A stretch of DNA of 64,000 nucleotides from Iris pallida (Eukaryota; Streptophyta; Magnoliopsida; Asparagales; Iridaceae): positions 11,403,654-11,467,653 of the forward strand of contig JANAVB010003400.1 in NCBI GenBank assembly GCA_029216955.1, read 5' to 3'. Positions 53,121 through 64,000 of this stretch are shown here, piece after piece (the first letter of the stretch is position 1; each line of letters starts with the position of its first letter). Under the pieces are notes generated by a model. The model saw only the letters and a program-made list of their open reading frames with translations, ran no database searches and had not been told where the DNA came from. The translations under genes were made by a program, and so were the position numbers.

Positions 53121-55789
53121 CCTCATTGAGTTCTTGCCTCTTTTGTATCATTCCAACACTTGGAGAAAGAAAAGGTATTTTTCCCCCTTCCAAAAATCCC
53201 CATAAATCCATTTTTATTCCTTTTTAATCCTAGTTTCTTGCATTAGAACCTAATACTCTCCTATTTTCTGATTGTGGGGTTTAATCCCAGCTTGGGATTA
53301 ATTTGGAGCTTTTGCCATCAAGAGGAAAAATCCCCCATTTGAAGCTTTTCCAAGCTTTTTGCACATATAGGTAAAACCCTTTAAATTGATTTAAATTTCT
53401 ATTTTTTTTTGCATTTAGGGCTAGATCTAGGAGTCCCCTAGCTGTCCCTGAAGTTTGGGTCAATTTCGTGTCCGTTTGGTGTCCGTATCGGACACGTGTC
53501 GTAGTGTATGTATAGGTGTTCGACGAAATGCCTCAACCAACATTTTGTTCTAATTTTTGAAATGTTTTTGAATAGAATCCTAGCTCTAGGGCTTGCTTAG
53601 TAATTTGTGTTGTTATTTCCTGATTTTGGTGTCGTGTCGTGTCCACACGGGGACACGAACACGCGGGGACTGAACCGTACACAGTGCCCTGCTGCTCGGG
53701 CATTGTAGCGGACACGACACTGCACGTCTTGACACGAAATTTTGGGTACACCTAGGACACATGACTGACACATCACAGACAAAATTTTAGGCCAATTAGT
53801 TGACCGATTTGGGAGAAATCCCGACCGCACCGTCTCGACCAACACACACACACGTGCACAGCTGTCCACTGATGCGACTTTATAACTCGGACACGACACA
53901 ACCCCGACTCGATTCAGGCATCCTAAGACCTAGCCCTAGACCTGCCTTAGCCACGTGCATGAGCACGAGACTCCTCGTGCCACGCGTCGGGCTCTATCCT
54001 CCTCGACACCTCTGTACGAGGCCGCTCCAACTGCCATTTCTGACAGTATGGGCATTGATTTCTTGGACACTTCGTGTCCCTATTCCTGGACACAAGGGAC
54101 TCTCCCTGGACACGAGGGACATGTCCCCATGTCTGTACCCCACTGGCACACGAATATTATTGGGTTTTCGATTTGGTTTTGGTTTGAAAAGGGAGTTTTC
54201 CTGATACTTGTTCACTGTTGATTTCTACTGAGTTTATTTGTGATTTAACCTGTTTTGTGTGTTTTGAATCGATTGTTTGTACACCTACTTGTGTCTGGAA
54301 GTTAACCTACATGCTAGGAGTTTATGAATAGCATGGGATTAGATTTCAGTTTGCTTTTGGGCATTAGAAGTTGCAATGAACTGATTTAGACTGATACACG
54401 TTTTCAGAATTTCGAATTCTGAGTTTAAACTCTATTCCTAACTGTTTTCCCTGTTTATTTGCCATGATAATTCACTTACACATGAGTAATGGGTAGCTAA
54501 CTGATGTGAAGAAGACTTATTAGCCAGGTTTTGATGAATTAGTTCACTGACATTGACACTGTGATTTAAATTCCTGCCACTGTTTACTGTCACATATTCC
54601 TCTACTCCTCTCACGCACACAACTGAACCCCACACGCACACAATTCTCTGTTGACACACACTAGGACACATGTTAGACACTTCCCTAGACTCTGACATGT
54701 TTACATCCTCACCTGTGCTATTCCCCTTCATTTAATTTCAGTCCTTTTCCAGTTGTTTTCAATAGACTGATATTGGTAAATGTATGAACCTGTGAACTGA
54801 AACCTGAGTTTGAAGTAATATTTGGATTTGGGTTTTGAAAGGAGATTTGATTTTCAAAGGTTAACTGGGTTTAAATCAGTTAAACTGAGATCCTATTGGT
54901 ACACATGTTCAGTTGGTTAGAGGCATGGCAGTAGGTTACCTAGGGGCTACAACACAGCAGTATGTTGTAGTGGCAGTAGCAGCATGGTCATGGCCATAGT
55001 CTAGTGCAGTAGCCCCATGTGTTAGTGAGGAGTAGCCTATATTAATCAAGATGTTAGTTCCATTCCCCTTTAGACATCAGCCCCTGTGTAGGCAGGGAAC
55101 CAATGTTGCCATGGTGTTTTAAGTCAGAGATTTGTATAGCCCTATTCATTAGACGGACACCCTTCACCTCTATAGGAGTTCCTAGTATAGGTTGACAGTT
55201 ACCTTCATTGCATTGAGGTACTGACCCTTACCTGTCCACATGTCTGCACCTCTTAGCCTTGCATATTGCCCTGATTGTACTGCTCAGTCCAGTCCCTACT
55301 TCTTTAAGTTTCAGTCTTAGCTTAACCATATGTTTCAGTCCTTGTTTAACCTTGTATTAGTCCAATTCACTGATTTCCCAATACCCTCACTGTTTTCAGG
55401 TTTACTCACTTAGCTACTGTCATTTCACACTATTTCTGAGAGCTAATTTACTGTTAGCTAACACACACATGTTAGTTTCAGATTACACACACACACTCAA
55501 ATCTGTCACATTATATATTGTTTTCCCCTTCCTTTCCTTGCATTACTATAGGTCACATTGGAATTTGTTGCACATGTGTTAGGCACCTATTCTATAGTGA
55601 TTTCATATGATGTATAATTGATATACACTTGTTTCCTGTGATAGGATAGGGTTGAGATAGTGTGACTTGGTAGGTATCCTTAAGTGTAGTTAAGTAGAGT
55701 GATAGTTTAACCTATAGTGTTATAGTTTGGTTTTGATAGCATTAGCCTAGTGTGACTTTCATTAGGCTTGTATCAAGTGGTTAGGGTAT

Positions 55790-56075
55790 AGGTTGACCAT
55801 TGGTTGACCTTAGCTTAGAATTAGCCTAGAAGGTACATTACTAGTATATACACATGACTTAGATAGTGATATTGATAGATAGTCTACTCTAGTATCTTGT
55901 GATAGATTGGTATCCTAGTCTAAAGTTAGTAGATAGCCTATAGAATGACCTAGATATTGACTCTATAGGCCTAAGTGACTTGGTTGACTAGAGGTTGACC
56001 AAGATAGCCTTGTTGTTGACCTAGTTTGACCTAGACAGTTGACCAGGTTTGACTTAGAGTTGACTTTGACCTAGA
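55790..56075 (+). promoter_or_regulatory. W-box (TTGAC) cluster in the solo LTR
   Basis: I count about eleven TTGAC cores on the plus strand in under 300 bases, eight of them in 55981-56070, many as TTGACC or TTGACT. This is the WRKY-factor binding core. A smaller group lies at 52826-52910. Confidence 0.6.
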
Positions 56076-56362
56076 TTGGCCTAGAAATCATGTAGATTGC
56101 ATCATAAACATCATTTGTCTTATTTTAAACACATTATAACCTGTATTCCTCTGTTTAGGACATTGTGACTCCGGTGCAGACATCTGATATTACACTACTC
56201 TTTTCAGAGTAGCAGGCGAGTACATTCTCTGATAGTTCTCTCATTTACTTGTCAATTACTGTACTTCAGTTCTAGTTAGCTGTATGTGATTCTCTGTTAC
56301 AAACACGTATTGTTATTACTGAATCTATGTATACGACACACATACTTACTCGTCTTACCTCT

Positions 56363-56750
56363 ATTATTCGAATCACCATACGAATCACTATTCGAACCAC
56401 CTATTCGTATCTTCATATGCTGGTTGGACTGGTATTCGTCTTATGTATTGGATTATGGATTCATTGTATTAGACTGGGCGGAAAAATACTTGATTAGACA
56501 TGTGAACGTTCCCACTATTCGAACCACCCCCTGTGAATGATATTCGAACGATAGCCATCTCTCACATGATCAGTGCGTGATGTGCCGGATTTACCCATAG
56601 CCGTTTACATGTCTATCTAAGTATTTTAAAATACACTTGGAGAATTTATTCGAATTATTGTTAGAACATCATGTGAATCATTATTCGCACCACCTTATTC
56701 GAATCACCTTATTAGAACAATGATTAGAATCATATTCGACTCATCTCGTA
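56363..56750 (+). repeat. Array of TATTCGAAYCACC-type motifs
   Basis: Variants of ATTCGAATCACC/ATTCGAACCACC occur about ten times, unevenly spaced. The spacing is irregular, so this is not a simple tandem satellite. Confidence 0.6.
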
Positions 56751-57491
56751 TTATACTCATATTGGAGATACACTTGTCTACATTTACTGTCTGGACTCAT
56801 ACCCTGTTACTCCAGTTCAGCTAGTTCTATTTTTACAGTTCTTATTGCCCTGATTCTTCTCTTGTTTAGTTACTTACTTTCCTTGTACTTTATCTGTCTT
56901 TCTTACCATCACCTGAATATAAACTGCCATGTTCATCAATACAACTGTCTATAACTGCTTTATAGTTCTCTGTCATTTACTTGGGTTTTCTAGATGAGAT
57001 TGTGCTCGTTCTTGTCCTGACTGGACCTGTTGAAATTTTACAGATGATTGCCCTGAGGATACTTGTCCTACTCATTATGGACCTGACGAGGGATAGCTAC
57101 CTTTGACCCCGACACTCAGGAGTGATCGGAAGACTAGCTAGTAGACTGGTTTAGTTTTCATGTTTTAGAACTTGAATTGTAATAACTCGATATACGAGTT
57201 TGTATTTGAGTTTGTTTGAGATATTATTATTTAGTAGTTTATAATTGTTGTTGTTAGTCTTTAGATATAAACTTCTGTGTTATCTTATCGTGCTTAGACT
57301 GTGATTGAGATTTCATTATATCTATACTTGTCCTCCGTTCGGAGTTGAGATTTGACAAGTACATTATATAATTGCGTGAGTTGTTGATTAGATAGTAACC
57401 TAGGACAGCATTCTACCGCCGACACTGCGGCGTAGGCTGGGCGCTGTTACGCACTCGTACCCTCACAGTGGGTGCGGGTCGTGACACTCTG

Positions 57492-58830
57492 ACTCGGCGA
57501 ATGACGATCGTACGAGTGTTATTGTTCAGTTGGATACAATACTTAGGACTTTGATTGAGATGAACGTTGGATGAAAATGATCGTGTCTTGATGGTTACGT
57601 TGATAGCCACAACGTCGACAATCATGTCTTGCGCGAGTGCAACTCTAGCCTCGTACATGCGTCGCGTCGGATTTGGGGCGATCGTTCCGCATGAGCGCTG
57701 ACATGGTGATTTATGTTACGGGAATGATCGAACTCGAAAAATTAGGATGCGGCAACTTTGATTGTCTCGACTTGTCGGTTTGATGTGAAGGAAAAGTTTG
57801 AGGATGTTAGGATTTGCGATTGATGAATGAAATAAACTTGAGGATTGAGTAGGTCTAATTCGCGCATCGAGAATGAATTAGTCTAGACTCGAACAAGAGT
57901 TACGTCCCGATGAGGATGATTATCCCGCGGGAGCGTGCATGGTGATTCATGCCTACCGTAGATAATCTGAATCGCGTAAGATCGGGGCGCAACATATTGT
58001 TAAGTTAGACGACCTCATGATCGAATACGTGAATTGGGATGAATGACTTAGGGAATATGAAATGTGAATTATGGTTTAGCGATGAATTGTGTCGTAGCAT
58101 GTTTGACTTGGAAGGATTGATAGGCGAACTATATCGAACGTGTTCGGAGAGATAGACTATGCAAAATGGCTTGTTGGATGAGCGATATTGATATGTTGAA
58201 GATTTGTTAAGTAAACTTATCGTAGGATGGCTTTGCTGAATGAGTCGGACCCCGTACAACAAAATGTTAGAATGTGTGTAGGGAATCGATGCTCGATGTT
58301 TAGAAATCAGAGTGATGCGAGCTTGGGTAGAAAACCCTATACTATCAACTTGGTTTGACCTTAGGATGGGGTCAGTATTGATATCGTTGTTTGGGAACTG
58401 TGATTCCAATACTGACAATTGACTTTAGCCTAAAGAGATTGCCTAGCGGTTAGGCGAGATGTCCATGTTGTGAGAGTTAGCATCGGTAGGATTGATTTTC
58501 AGGATTGAGTGGATGGATCGATAGGTGGAATTATATTCACTATCACAAGGCTTGGTTGAAATGCATGTATTTCGGGGACGCCTGGAATGTGTGCACGATC
58601 TAAACTAAGTGATATGTTGAATTCAAGTGAGACTTGAGGAATGAGAAGTGTCGAGGATTTTGAGATCGTGAGTTTTGAAGAACGGATTGAGGGTAGCACG
58701 AGCGTGGCTCGGATTTGAGAAATACATAGAGAAAATGTGCGCGAGAGTCGTTGAACATTCGAGTGATAAGTCGATGAGTAAGTGTACTCAGTTAGTTTCG
58801 AGGATGAAATTTTTTCTGAGTGGTGTATGA
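57492..58830 (+). other. Internal non-coding part of the LARD-like element, right
   Basis: Continues the element after the nested insert. It ends in GAGGATGAAATTTTTTCTGA before the 3' LTR, a relic of the pol end/polypurine region. Minus-strand open frames (for example 58418-58005) lack domains. Confidence 0.6.
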
Positions 58831-61250
58831 TGTAGTGCTCCGTCTCGCTCAGTCAATCGGAGGAATAGGAACGTCGACGGCGTTCGGACTTAGCCTTACA
58901 ACGGCTGCTCGAAGACATCGCTCGGTCGAGGCGACCGCTCGCTCAGGTGGGGTAGTTTCGGTGAACTTGCCTCATCTTAGCCTTCATACAATAAATCGCA
59001 TGTTTTCAACTTGCATAAGTAGGCTTGATAATAAAAGAGACGAATCAACATAGATAAGGGAATAATCCCGACGGGTCGAATTGAGTTAGAATATGGAAAG
59101 GTCCAACGATCGTCGTAGAGTTGGTGCATGGCGTGCTTTGAAAATGACACTCGATCCTTCGTCCCATGGCTTGGGAGAAGGAAAGTTGGTTTGAGTTGGC
59201 GAAGTTATGAACGTAGCCTAAGTCTTAGGCATCGCCCGCATGAATGCTTCATAAAGCATGCACGGTCCCATCGTCCAAGGCTTGGCATAGCCTTGACCCG
59301 CCCTATGAGTTAAGTTGCGTCGCACGGCTGCTGGCGTAAGTCTAGACGCCCAAATAACTTGGTCGTTCAGAAGTCGAACGCATGCGCGGCATATTTCCGC
59401 AATGCGAGGCTTGACGCAGCCTTTGCTCGTAGAGTTGTTGTGCGTTTAAGTCAGGCAAGTTATGTTAGGCTATCGGAGTGGTAGCAAGCACGGTCCTACG
59501 AGTTCTTCGGTTGGATATAACCACATAGTCTTACGGTCTCAAGGCCCATCATATAAAGTATGACTTGGGTGATGGCGTCGCGTAGAACGTAAGTCGGTTT
59601 AAGGCACGATGCACGAACTTAGTGTTTAAGGCATGAACCACGGCTGATTTAATGAGTTTTAGAGAATGGACTATCGAATAGGCATTCATGAGTTGAGTGA
59701 AATGATATGGTAACATGGAAAGAATACTCGCGACCGTGGGTCGTCGAGGGGTCTCAAATGATAGAAGTCTTGATATTGGTTTGAAAGAGATGGTAATATT
59801 GGAAGAGGAATGACTGTGTGAGATGTCAGTTTGTGTCGAGTCTTGCATGGTCATTGGACAACTTGTCGACAAGGGCGATTTGTTTCCTCGGACGACAACC
59901 CGGGGCCACGGGACCGTTCTGGCCTAGGAGGAAACCGAGGGTGAATGTGAGCGGGATAGCTGAGCCGAAAGGCAAGTATTCGGTAGACGCTCATCGGGGC
60001 TCGCTACTTGCGGTGACCGGTCCATCCTATACCAGCTATGTGTCCAAGATAGCTTGTCATGCTAGTGACCTTATATAGATGAGTCGGCACGGGCGACAAT
60101 CCGCGAGTGTGCCTTTGGATTGAGTCGAGTATTGAGTGTACTATATCAAGGAGTCGAGTTAAATGTGTGTGTATAGTTTGAACACAATATTGGGCCTAAG
60201 ATTTGGTTGCAACGTATGCGACGTGCTTCGGCACGAGACGTGACATCGAGTCTTATGTTGTTGGCATATAAGTTGCATGTTATGATTTAGTTGTCTTGAG
60301 TTTAAGTCAGGAGATGCCGCAAGGCAAAGTTGGTCGAGTGACACTTAGTTCACAAGTTGGATGGGTCAGTTGATGATTTAGTAGCGAAGGGCCGTGAGGC
60401 GGCAAGGGCCGTGAGGCGGCGATATGATTGAGTCTCATTTGAGTTACGAGGCACGGCCTCAACAAGGACTTATAGCACGGTCACACGGAAATGGAGTCTT
60501 ATTGCATAGTTGCGTCTCTGATTTTAAGCCGTAAGGCAAGCACGACTTGATAGGTTAACGATGTTGAGTCGACATTGTTGTTGCAAGCATGGGATGGTCT
60601 AGAGACACAAAATAGGCCAAGGCATCGGTCCTAAAATAATCCTAAGGCAAGAGTAGAAAGACAATCTAAAGGGACTATGTTGCACGAAGTAAATCAAACT
60701 TGTTGGTTTTGTATGGTGGGCGAGGAGCTTATTCCACCAGTACAGTTGAGTACTGACACCCACATAGTTTTTATGTGCAGGCACAGGTAGAAGCTCGTGG
60801 CGCGGAGCTCGCTTGGATGCGTCGAGGCACGGAGTCCTTGGCGATTCGAAGTGTGCGACTACATAGAGTCAAGACTTATACGGGACATAATGTATGGACG
60901 TCGCCTTCCAAAGCATCCGCTGGCTCAAGATATGTATTGAGAGATGAGAGAGAGAGCTGAGTGACTTGTAATGTGAGATGAGTGAGCTTGAGAGACTTAT
61001 AATCTTGGCCTTGCGCCCTACTGTAACCTTTCTTTCAATATCAATAAAAGAGTGTTTTGAAATGACTTGTGTTTTGCTTCAAATTATGCTGCTATTATTC
61101 AATATCTCTGCTTGGGACTTCTGTGCGACGACCCCATCGCAGCTGCTGAAATCGGTCGTTATGGAACCCGCCTTGCACGAGCGCAACCTAGGCTCGTGCG
61201 GCATCACGTCTTAGCGAGGACGATCGCTCCTACGTGAGCGGGGCGTGACA
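58831..61250 (+). repeat. 3' LTR of the LARD-like element
   Basis: Begins TGTAGTGCTCCGTCT, ends GGGGCGTGACA, co-linear with the 5' LTR over its full length with scattered single-base changes. Confidence 0.9.
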
Positions 61251-61332
61251 GTGGTGAGGCATGCGGCCCGAGTGGTCAGGAGGTCGATTCTCGGTGGAAG
61301 TGTTCGCCACAATTACCTTCTTTCAAAAAAAA
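61251..61332 (+). mobile_element. SINE 3' part with B box (split element)
   Basis: Continues from GTGGT into GAGGCATGCGGCC and AGGAGGTCGATTCTC, a Pol III B-box-like GGTCGATTC, then ends in an A-rich tail after TTCTTTC. With 48965-48994 it makes a tRNA-derived SINE of roughly 110 bp. Confidence 0.7.
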
Positions 61333-61381
61333 TATATGTGTGTGTGTGTGTAATTTACATTTTTTATACCTAGTTAATTAA

Positions 61382-61384
<3 letters not shown>

Positions 61385-61470
<86 letters not shown>
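61385..61470. repeat. (AT)n(GT)n compound microsatellite
   Basis: A run of AT repeats passes into GT repeats, with a shorter GT run at 61336-61351. Confidence 0.95.
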
Positions 61471-61474
<4 letters not shown>

Positions 61475-62546
61475 AGGGATCAGACTCAACCCCCTATTTT
61501 GTCCACCCCTTTATCATCCCTATCCCATTCGGTGGATCAAACTTAATTAATGATCTAGATTACGTAATAATCTAATAATGAAGAGAGAGAAACAATATAT
61601 CGGATCCCTCCCCTGTCAATGGAAGAGAATCTCCTCTACTCCTCCCGCAGAATCAGACCCCTCCACTTCCCGCAAGCAATTCCTCTTCCCCTCCGCCTCC
61701 TCAAAGACGGATACTGCAGTCCTTCGCTCGTCGCTATCAAAGAGTTGCTCTCTTCTCGCTTGGCTGAGGGCATTATCCCTGGAGTAACCTTCATGTTTGA
61801 ATATTCCATGATGAAATTAACTAGCCTGCGCCAATGTCGAGACTCTTTGCACCTTCATTCGTCCTTTCCATTGTATGTGTGGCACTAGTTGCATTCCAAT
61901 TGTGGATTCCATCTATGTTGGGACTATTTGCAGGGATAGTGATCTTAATGCCAGTGACGTAAAATTTGTGTAGCCCAGCACTAAACTTATTGTAAGTTGA
62001 TGCGATGCTAATGTGTTGAGAAAGATTTTGGGAGGCCCTGGTTTAAGAATATTTTTAGACTTAGCAAATTGATTAGAGATTATAAATTATGCTTTCAGGC
62101 TTAGCATGAGATGTTCTCTCTATAGTCATGCGACCAAGAAAGTAACTTTTAGAGGTGCTGGTTAAAAGAATATTTAAAACAGATTTGCCAAGACAATATC
62201 ACCTATTCCCTTTGGAAGAATCCTTTTGCTCCATTCCGATTTAAATGGATCCAAATTTTGTTCATCCGCGAGACTCAATCTGTACCAAAATATGTACTAG
62301 TAATTTTTCCACTGTTTGCTACTTTACTTTGATATTTTGTATTTGTTAACCATCCGATTGATCATCCTAAATCCTACTAGAGGGGCTCCTCTGGAGAAAG
62401 CAAAAGCAATGGATGAATCTTGTGGTGTGCGGATTCATTTTGGTTTGTATGGCTGCAATTATTTGTTGTTGAGCATCTTCATCAATAAACAAGGACCGAA
62501 TAAAAGATTTATTCCTCCAGGTTGCTAACTGATTGTAGATGAACAT
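61471..62546. other. Unassigned sequence with short open frames
   Basis: Overlapping frames at 61578-61888 in a CT-rich part and one at 62316-62528 show no recognised domain. No terminal repeats were found. Confidence 0.4.
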
Positions 62547-62547
62547 C

Positions 62548-62740
62548 TCAGGTTTTGATGGTGCAACAGTCCCCTGATATTGCCCAGGGTGTCATATCCA
62601 TGGTCACTTCACCAAGAGGCTCGAGGAGATTGGTGCCGGTGACCAGGGCCACATGTTCGGTTATGCCACCGATGAGACCCCTGAGCTGATGCCCCCCAGT
62701 CATGTGCTCGCTACCAAGCTCGGTGCCCGCTTGACCGAGG
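62548..62740 (+). pseudogene. S-adenosylmethionine synthetase fragment
   Basis: Reading from 62551, [14 protein letters not shown] is followed, after a 5-base insertion (ATATC) that shifts frame, by [32 protein letters not shown] and [14 protein letters not shown]. This is the catalytic-domain segment [15 protein letters not shown] of SAM synthetase, the enzyme joining methionine and ATP. Only about 64 of roughly 390 residues are present. It stops at 62740, where a Gypsy-type LTR begins. Confidence 0.9.
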
Positions 62741-63466
62741 TGTAGCTCCCCTTCTCGAAAATTTTGAAATATTTTTATTATTATTTATTTTATTTAAATG
62801 GTGATTTTTAGATTTTTATAAATAATTAATTAGTTAATTATTACGGTAGATGGCCTTAGTCATAGTTGAGATTTGGAGTACAACGTGACTAGAAATCGTG
62901 GTACGGATAGTGCAGTGGTGTGCATTGGCTAGTGTCTTAGCCATGACAGGGAAGACTTAGCCATAAGTGTGTCCTAACTAGGAAAACCAGGCCAAATTGC
63001 GACTTGACCCATATAAAATAATTTAACTATTTATTAATAGATTATTGACTTTTAGAGGACCCGACTGTACCATTCTAGCCAGGACTGGACCCGAAACGAG
63101 TCCAAGCCCATGTGGTCGTGTAGTGCGACCAACGGTGTCCATGTGAACATATAGATGTGTATTTAACCATAGAACATTTTATAATTTAGTGAGTGACTTT
63201 TAAAAATAATATTTAATGTATGATTTGCTATCTATTATGTATATATATTTTTATTAGTTTTCAAAATTTGATAATATTGCTGGAAATACCATTTTTGGAA
63301 TTGGGATCTTTAACTAGGACAATATGTGTATATATATATATATATTGATAGTTCCTGTTATAGTCTTTTGAGTAATTTATATAAGTGGTATATTAATTAT
63401 AATACATGCACTAATTTCTAGTTTAATATATTTACAAAGTCATATAGGTATGTATGTATACATGTG

Positions 63467-63612
<146 letters not shown>

Positions 63613-63755
63613 GATAATATTATGATGTAAATATTCTAGAAGTGTTATAGTATTTTTATTAAAAACATTTTCTAGTTTTTATTAAATCTGGAAGTATATA
63701 CAAATATATATATTTTTTTGCTTTGAGCGTATATATATAGAAGTATACATGTATG

Positions 63756-63761
<6 letters not shown>

Positions 63762-63829
<68 letters not shown>

Positions 63830-63832
63830 ATA
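63762..63832. repeat. (TA)n microsatellite
   Basis: A second long TA run, with shorter ones to 63900. Tyrosine/isoleucine-rich frames here are artefacts of the repeat. Confidence 0.95.
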
Positions 63833-64000
63833 CGTGAAAAAAAAATATATATATATATATACGTGAACATATATATATATATGTATATGTATATATGATA
63901 AGCTTGAGTAAAATAAAAGGAAAACCCCACAGCCCAGCCCAACTCCCCACCCGAGCTAAACCCCAACTCTTGAAACCCGATAGTGTATGTATATACATAC

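Larger units (their letters stand above)
52530..57486 (+). mobile_element. Solo LTR of about 4.96 kb nested in the LARD-like element
   Basis: It starts TGTAACACCC and ends GGGTCGTGACA, flanked by perfect CTCTG duplications at 52525-52529 and 57487-57491. I find no second copy of its start inside and no PBS, polypurine tract or pol frame, so it is a single LTR left by recombination rather than a full element. A TATA box (CCCTATAAATAATC) at about 53107-53120 gives the orientation. A length near 5 kb is known mainly from the Ogre/Tat group, but the family is not proven. Confidence 0.8.
48995..61250 (+). mobile_element. Non-autonomous Gypsy-type LTR retrotransposon (LARD-like)
   Basis: Two LTRs of 2419-2420 bp (48995-51413, 58831-61250) start TGTAGTG and end GGGGCGTGACA, with perfect 5-bp target duplications GTGGT at 48990-48994 and 61251-61255. 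A tRNA-iMet PBS TGGTATCAGAGC lies at 51417-51428. A pol-end-like GAGGATGAAATTTTTTCTG precedes the 3' LTR. After removing the nested solo LTR, the internal region is about 2.45 kb and has no gag or pol frame. That fits a large retrotransposon derivative that depends on a partner for proteins. The LTRs differ by a few percent, largely C/T and G/A changes. Confidence 0.9.

Noticed and set aside
53597..54215. Several ORFs of 70-134 codons on both strands
   Set aside because: They lie in the non-coding solo LTR and arise from GACACG/CGTGTCC repeats.
63672..63998. Open frames rich in Tyr-Ile
   Set aside because: They are translations of (TA)n microsatellites on the minus strand; the same applies to 32609-33139 and 25090-25452 outside exon 8.

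Overview
This is nuclear DNA of a flowering plant. The evidence is one intron-rich gene encoding a plant-type ubiquitin-specific protease with plant-style splice sites, surrounded by plant LTR retrotransposons, LINEs, a SINE, MITEs and pieces of organelle DNA. The lineage within angiosperms cannot be fixed from the window. I see no prokaryotic operon, no CRISPR array and no defence system.

Layout. 1-2.7 kb: a diverged Copia-type LTR remnant and a Ty3/Gypsy LTR relic in reverse orientation. 3.0-16.2 kb: a decayed Maximus/SIRE-type Copia element (partial 5' LTR, PBS, gag, protease, integrase tail, RT, RNase H, extra 3' ORF, 3' LTR). Its 3' non-coding part is interrupted at about 9.77-15.06 kb by organelle-derived DNA. 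That block looks mitochondrial, with embedded plastid scraps: a 23S rRNA piece, an in-frame psbC/psbA chimera, a second psbC piece and the psbI start. 16.9-18.1 kb: a non-autonomous Mutator-like element with a 10-bp direct repeat at its ends; it carries a nested palindrome array at 17.42-17.78 kb.

18.985-47.064 kb, minus strand: the only real gene, a 13-exon UBP9/10/11-type deubiquitinase of about 941 codons spread over 28 kb. I derived its exons from splice sites, reading phase and family motifs. Exon 1 carries a one-base frame disruption in a G6 run just after the start codon. Its introns hold two RTE-type LINE tails, a LINE ORF1 remnant, two plastid 16S 3'-end fragments in (TA)n tracts, tandem duplications, a 34-nt poly(G) run, a small LTR pair and a hAT-like fold-back element. 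Upstream of the gene lie a GC-rich stretch and a Tourist-like MITE.

48.96-61.33 kb: a three-layer nest. A tRNA-derived SINE is split by a non-coding Gypsy-type element (2.42-kb LTRs, TSD GTGGT). That element is itself split by a solo LTR of about 4.96 kb (TSD CTCTG), which contains a cluster of TTGAC W-box cores. 62.5-64 kb: an S-adenosylmethionine synthetase pseudogene fragment abutting the start of another Gypsy-type LTR, then long (TA)n tracts.

The main biology is one housekeeping protease gene greatly enlarged by transposon and organelle-DNA insertion. The most unusual sequences are the nested palindrome, the plastid-in-mitochondrion-in-retrotransposon nesting, and the very large solo LTR with its motif arrays.
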